Shown piece by piece: positions 42,376 to 44,807 of a DNA stretch of 44,807 nucleotides; within the stretch, counting starts at the first letter, position 1; the number at the start of each line of letters is the position of its first letter. The position numbers and the translations under genes are program-made. Location of the stretch: contig VGFL01000012.1 of NCBI GenBank assembly GCA_016868915.1, positions 1 through 44,807 of the forward strand, read 5' to 3'. The notes under the pieces were generated by a model. It saw only the letters and a list, made by a program, of their open reading frames with translations. It was not told where the DNA came from and did no database searches. This DNA comes from Bacteroidota bacterium (GTDB lineage: Bacteria > Bacteroidota > Bacteroidia > Flavobacteriales_D > Crocinitomicaceae).

Positions 42376-42405
42376 AATCCCCCACGATGAAGCTTGTGAG
42401 GAATT
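42376..42405 (-). terminator. Terminator, proximal of a tandem pair
   Basis: Minus-strand AATTCCTCAC pairs with GTGGGGGATT (10 bp, two G-U pairs, 10-base loop), followed by TTTTT. It sits 18 bases past the lipoprotein stop at 42423. Confidence 0.7.
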
Positions 42406-42422
42406 ATTAATTCATACAACAA

Positions 42423-42935
42423 TTATAACTTCTTAAGTTTAAATGATCCTGAAACAGCTCTAGATGAAAATGTTCCATCCTGATTTGATTCAGCAATTGT
42501 TCCTTCAATAGTTCCTTTAACAAAATTTGAAGTTTCTTCAGTAATTATTACCTTAGGATATGCAATAGTTCCATTTGTTGTTTGTTTTCCACTCACAAGT
42601 GGAATAGCCCACGGGCCACTAATTGTCATAATAAAACAGCTTTGAGAGGTATTCCCAATAATGAAAGTGCCCTCTCCATCTGGAACAAAAAATGAACAAT
42701 TAAAATTTGGAATAGAAGCAACACTTCCTTCAATCAATTGCACGGCATTATAACCACTGCAGGTTGAACCTGAATTTTTTAGGTAGAGGGCTTTTCCGTC
42801 CATACTAGTACTAGAGTTTCCAGACCAAACAAATGTTTGACCTTTAACAGTAACTGTAAAATATGAATTACCGCCATTTATAGCATTACAGCCGTATACA
42901 AGAGGAAATAACAAAAAAAATAATAAGTTTTTCAT
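42423..42935 (-). CDS. Hypothetical lipoprotein
   Basis: The 170-aa protein has a short lipoprotein signal (MKNLLFFLLFPLVYGC, lipobox LVYGC at residue 16). The mature part is beta-rich, with Cys residues (GSTCSGY, NFNCSFF, SQSCFIM) that could form disulfides. A central YFTVTVKGQTFVWSGNSS start and a C-terminal GTIEGTIAESNQDGTFSSRAVSGSFKLKKL resemble small Bacteroidetes beta-sandwich lipoproteins, but I do not recognise a family with confidence. It is probably monocistronic, with tandem terminators downstream. A DUF6252-type assignment is possible. Confidence 0.78.
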   Translation of the reverse strand: MKNLLFFLLFPLVYGCNAINGGNSYFTVTVKGQTFVWSGNSSTSMDGKALYLKNSGSTCSGYNAVQLIEGSVASIPNFNCSFFVPDGEGTFIIGNTSQSCFIMTISGPWAIPLVSGKQTTNGTIAYPKVIITEETSNFVKGTIEGTIAESNQDGTFSSRAVSGSFKLKKL

Positions 42936-43032
42936 TTTGTTTAGTTTAATTTAAGAATAGTAAAATCTTAATTTTTAATCACCAGTATATTAAAAAGGCC
43001 TATCCAAAAAAGTAGCTACTTTACGATGTGAT

Positions 43033-43056
43033 TTTAATTTGGAAAACCAAATTAAA
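43033..43056 (-). terminator. Hairpin, distal of a pair downstream of the 43155 lipoprotein gene
   Basis: TTTAATTTGG and CCAAATTAAA form a perfect 10-bp stem with a 4-base loop. There is no clear T-run on the minus strand, so terminator function is uncertain; a processing or stability structure is the alternative. Confidence 0.45.
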
Positions 43057-43059
43057 CTT

Positions 43060-43092
43060 AAAGCGGAAAATCCTTTATGGAAATCCCGCTTT
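43060..43092 (-). terminator. Hairpin, proximal of a pair downstream of the 43155 lipoprotein gene
   Basis: AAAGCGG and CCGCTTT pair (7 bp), with an inner TCC/GGA helix and an internal loop. It is about 62 bases past the stop. The tail TTTAAGTTTAATTT is T-rich but interrupted. Confidence 0.45.
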
Positions 43093-43154
43093 TCAAAAAG
43101 TTTTATCGGACACAAGTGATTAGTATTATTAACTTTTTCATATTTAGCATTTTA

Positions 43155-43901
43155 TCATCGTAGTATCGATATCAATCCATGAATGAAAGAAATAAATAAT
43201 AGTAACCCACCTATTCCATATAGTGCTAAACCAAGAAAACTAACACTTCCGCCTGTTGCCATTAGAACAGCCGTTATAATTCCAATCAGTAAACATCCCC
43301 ATCCTGCTAACCAAATCATTAAGTTTGTTTTATACGCCGAACTATTTTTCCCTTTTGCGTAGCGGACACCAAATGGCGCCAATCCAAATAAGCAAAGAAG
43401 AATGCCTATTATCATTTCCTCATCACCACCATTTGATTTTTGTTTTAATTTATCCTTTACAAATTTTACTGGATTTTTCGTTACTTTAGAACTAATACTC
43501 TTTGATGTTTCCACATTAGATGAAGGTTTTTCAATCAAGTTTTGGCTATAGTTGTCTTTTGACATTTTCCTAACTGAAAAAGTGTTATCAGTATTCAAAG
43601 AGGCAAAGTCATTTTCTGATGTGTTAATATAACTTGTATATAATGTTTCCTCTTTATTCTCTGAAAAATTTCTTGTCAATGAAGGGTTCTTTTCAACTTC
43701 ATTAGCAACAGAATTAACTTCATTTTTGGTGATACTTTCTTTTTTATTAGACAACTCAACTGAGCTTTTTAATTTTTTAGTTTTTGATTTAGCATTCCAA
43801 ACAACCGTATAACCTGGGCTATAGCGTCTTTTTACGATTGAACATGAGTCTAAAAAAATAACAGTTAATAACAACAATACTAAGTAACTTAACTTTTTCA
43901 T
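43155..43901 (-). CDS. Lipoprotein with RRYSPGY motif and C-terminal membrane helices
   Basis: The track ORF begins at 43928, but the ATG at 43901 (MKKLSYLVLLLLTVIFLDSC) starts exactly at a lipoprotein signal, so I use that (248 aa). After the lipidated Cys comes SIVKRRYSPGYTVVWN, a motif seen in Bacteroidetes lipoproteins (RRY.xGY). A polar, low-complexity, Ser/Lys/Asn-rich linker follows (residues 35-160). The last 80 residues (MIIGILLCLFGLAPFGVRYAKG ... GIITAVLMATGG ... GIGGLLLFISFIHGLISILR) form about three membrane helices, faintly like a Pmp3/YqaE fold. A lipid anchor plus C-terminal helices is an odd topology. Function unknown. Confidence 0.8.
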   Translation of the reverse strand: MKKLSYLVLLLLTVIFLDSCSIVKRRYSPGYTVVWNAKSKTKKLKSSVELSNKKESITKNEVNSVANEVEKNPSLTRNFSENKEETLYTSYINTSENDFASLNTDNTFSVRKMSKDNYSQNLIEKPSSNVETSKSISSKVTKNPVKFVKDKLKQKSNGGDEEMIIGILLCLFGLAPFGVRYAKGKNSSAYKTNLMIWLAGWGCLLIGIITAVLMATGGSVSFLGLALYGIGGLLLFISFIHGLISILR

Positions 43902-44174
43902 AAAAATAAATTTAATATCCCTACTCATTTCGCTTTTCGGTTTCCGCGACTCAAAAAAAATTAATTATTTCTTTGAATACTTCTAATATAACTATTTTAT
44001 TTTTCAAACTACAATTGTAAGAAATTAAAAAAAAAATAATCCAGGTTAGGCAACCATAATAAAACAGTATGCGTCTTTGATTTGGTTTAGATTGACAATG
44101 GGTTAATCTTTTTGGTTTAAACAAACTTGTAGAATTCCTGAAAAGAACGAAAGCATTCATCTCTCTCGTTTTTT

Positions 44175-44546
44175 TCAGGATTTTTCTTTAAAAGTCACAA
44201 AGAATCCAAGGCACTGAAGGATAATAATACTACTTAGCACCCCTGCTGTATTTGCTACCAAATCCCAAAAACTTTCTTCCCTTCCTGGTACAAAACCTTG
44301 CAGCAATTCCAAAAAACCACTATACAATATAATCGTTACTACTACTATAAATTTCTTTGATTTAAATTGCTGAATTAATAAACCATTAAAAGTCACCACT
44401 GCATATGCAATAAAGTGTCCTAACTTATCTTTTTCAGATAAATTTACATTCGAAATTGGGGGAATTAGAGAAAGAACAGTTATTCCGACCACAACGCATA
44501 TAAAACTAAGCGATATAATTTTTTGATTATTCCTGATCCAGTTCAT
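44175..44546 (-). CDS. VanZ-like family membrane protein
   Basis: The 123-aa protein matches the VanZ domain (PF04892) found in teicoplanin-resistance VanZ and many small membrane proteins. Four helices are seen at about 10-28, 48-62, 66-82 and 98-118. DKLGHFIAYAVVTF near residues 40-53 and GFLELLQGFVPGREESFWDLVANTAGVL near 77-104 carry the family's D-K-x-x-H-F and E-x-x-Q..P-x-R-x..D-x-x-A-N motifs. It overlaps the S9 peptidase by 20 bases and starts inside its 3' end. The biochemical role of VanZ proteins is unknown; this short form is common in Bacteroidetes. Confidence 0.9.
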   Translation of the reverse strand: MNWIRNNQKIISLSFICVVVGITVLSLIPPISNVNLSEKDKLGHFIAYAVVTFNGLLIQQFKSKKFIVVVTIILYSGFLELLQGFVPGREESFWDLVANTAGVLSSIIILQCLGFFVTFKEKS

Positions 44547-44807
44547 AGTTCAATTTCTTTCCCTTATCAATTGCAGGCAAGCCTTCAATCATCCAAAGTG
44601 GAATAGGTTTATCCAATAAATAATGATCAAAAAACTGACGCATCCGAATACTTAAATCGATCTTATTGGCAAGCTTTGTCAAATTGTGATCATCCCCATT
44701 ATAATTCAACATCCAACAAGGTTTACTTAACCTCCGAAGTCCAGTGTAAATTTCTATTCCTTGGTACCATGGGACAGCACCATCTTGATCGTTATGCATG
44801 ATTAACA
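44527..44807 (-). CDS. Prolyl oligopeptidase family S9 peptidase, C-terminal end (partial)
   Basis: The frame stays open to the right edge: the codons at 44800-44805 read LI, so the true reading is LIMHNDQDGAVPWYQGIE..., and the ATG of the track at 44799 is internal. The HNDQDGAVPWYQGIEIYTGLR block carries the catalytic Asp (NDQDGAVP), and GDDHNL near the end carries the catalytic His, as in the alpha/beta hydrolase domain of S9 peptidases. The serine nucleophile is outside the window. The C-terminus RQFFDHYLLDKPIPLWMIEGLPAIDKGKKLNYEL is typical of Bacteroidetes S9 members with a signal peptide and propeller-like N-domain. Confidence 0.88.
   Translation of the reverse strand, partial: LIMHNDQDGAVPWYQGIEIYTGLRRLSKPCWMLNYNGDDHNLTKLANKIDLSIRMRQFFDHYLLDKPIPLWMIEGLPAIDKGKKLNYELDQE

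Larger units (their letters stand above)
42107..42422. other. Gene-free stretch of 316 bp with structured, GC-richer DNA
   Basis: No reading frame is supported here. It contains, in order, an AATCGTT/AACGATT dyad (42123-42138), a long stem (42160-42219), a TGCCTGTC/GACAGGCA hairpin (42252-42272), a TTGCTTCGC/GCGAAAGCAA hairpin (42292-42319) and two terminators for the minus-strand lipoprotein gene (42332-42355, 42376-42405). The first four parts differ from their AT-rich surroundings. Confidence 0.7.

Noticed and set aside
43951-44160. 69-aa minus-strand ORF MNAFVLFRNSTSLFKPKRL...
   Set aside because: Basic, no domain and no clear promoter; its text resembles a spurious intergenic frame. I would not call it a gene without evidence of translation. 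The region 43929-44174 otherwise holds nothing I can name.
44527-44799. Track start at 44799 as a 90-aa complete gene
   Set aside because: The frame stays open to the window edge with conserved LI residues upstream, so it is the C-terminus of a longer S9 peptidase.
1-44807. tRNA, rRNA, CRISPR arrays, insertion sequences, prophage
   Set aside because: No cloverleaf, rRNA signature, regularly spaced repeat-spacer array, transposase or phage structural gene was seen on either strand. A tRNAscan-SE, minced and ISfinder run would be needed to exclude them fully.

Overview
The window reads as a chromosomal segment of a Bacteroidetes bacterium, most likely Flavobacteriales (Crocinitomicaceae or Fluviicola-like; this rank is inference). 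It is AT-rich, and ribosome-binding sites are weak or absent. Several promoters fit the Bacteroidetes pattern TTG/TTTG-N17-23-TAnnTTTG. Lipoproteins are numerous (SCKKK-type lipoboxes), and one very large protein carries a type IX secretion/gliding C-terminal domain. DUF4270, the SbsA-like Ig lipoprotein, DUF3050, and the glycogen-synthase-like/DUF4270/glmS group facing panC are also typical of this phylum. No rRNA, tRNA, CRISPR array, prophage or insertion sequence was seen. Most genes lie on the minus strand.

Layout. 1-421: partial secreted protein running off the left edge. 583-6721: a complete RND efflux operon read leftward in the order tetR, tolC-like, hlyD-like, RND pump, with a 20-bp perfect palindrome upstream of the regulator. 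6852-8179: hemJ-like gene and a DUF5011 lipoprotein with its own promoter and terminator. 8293-12263: operon of a glycogen-synthase-like protein, a DUF4270 lipoprotein and glmS, divergent from panC (12356-13207). 13209-16386: MmcQ/YjbR protein, fatty acid desaturase, a membrane protein and a TPR lipoprotein. 16467-16709: a small CxxC membrane protein. 16781-19118: an HTH regulator with a palindrome touching its start codon, followed by a CsgG/LpoB-like outer-membrane protein. 19308-23174: a 1288-aa type IX secretion substrate.

23219-33718 is mainly housekeeping: folE; the aspS/DUF3050/glycosyltransferase operon; rpsU/xer recombinase/hpf; acyl-CoA dehydrogenase; a ComEA-like HhH protein and apt; and an NSS sodium symporter coupled by an ATGA overlap to a 45-aa MetS-type subunit that the ORF track misses. 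33815-38973: a compact S13 D,D-carboxypeptidase, a UPF0104/LPG-synthase-type membrane protein, the SbsA-like Ig lipoprotein, fRMsr, an FkbM methyltransferase and an alkyltransferase-like protein lacking the catalytic Cys. 39102-42106 (plus strand): acyl-CoA carboxylase beta subunit and a DUF4143-type AAA ATPase. 42107-44807: a structured intergenic block rich in hairpins, two lipoproteins, a VanZ-like protein and the C-terminal end of an S9 peptidase running off the right edge.

I see no complete, clearly new multi-gene system. The best leads are the structured intergenic block at 42123-42319 with mutually exclusive stems, the HTH/CsgG-like pair with its operator, the ATPase promoter with a 40-bp-spaced repeat, the degenerate glycogen-synthase-like protein in a glmS operon, and the minimal S13 peptidase.
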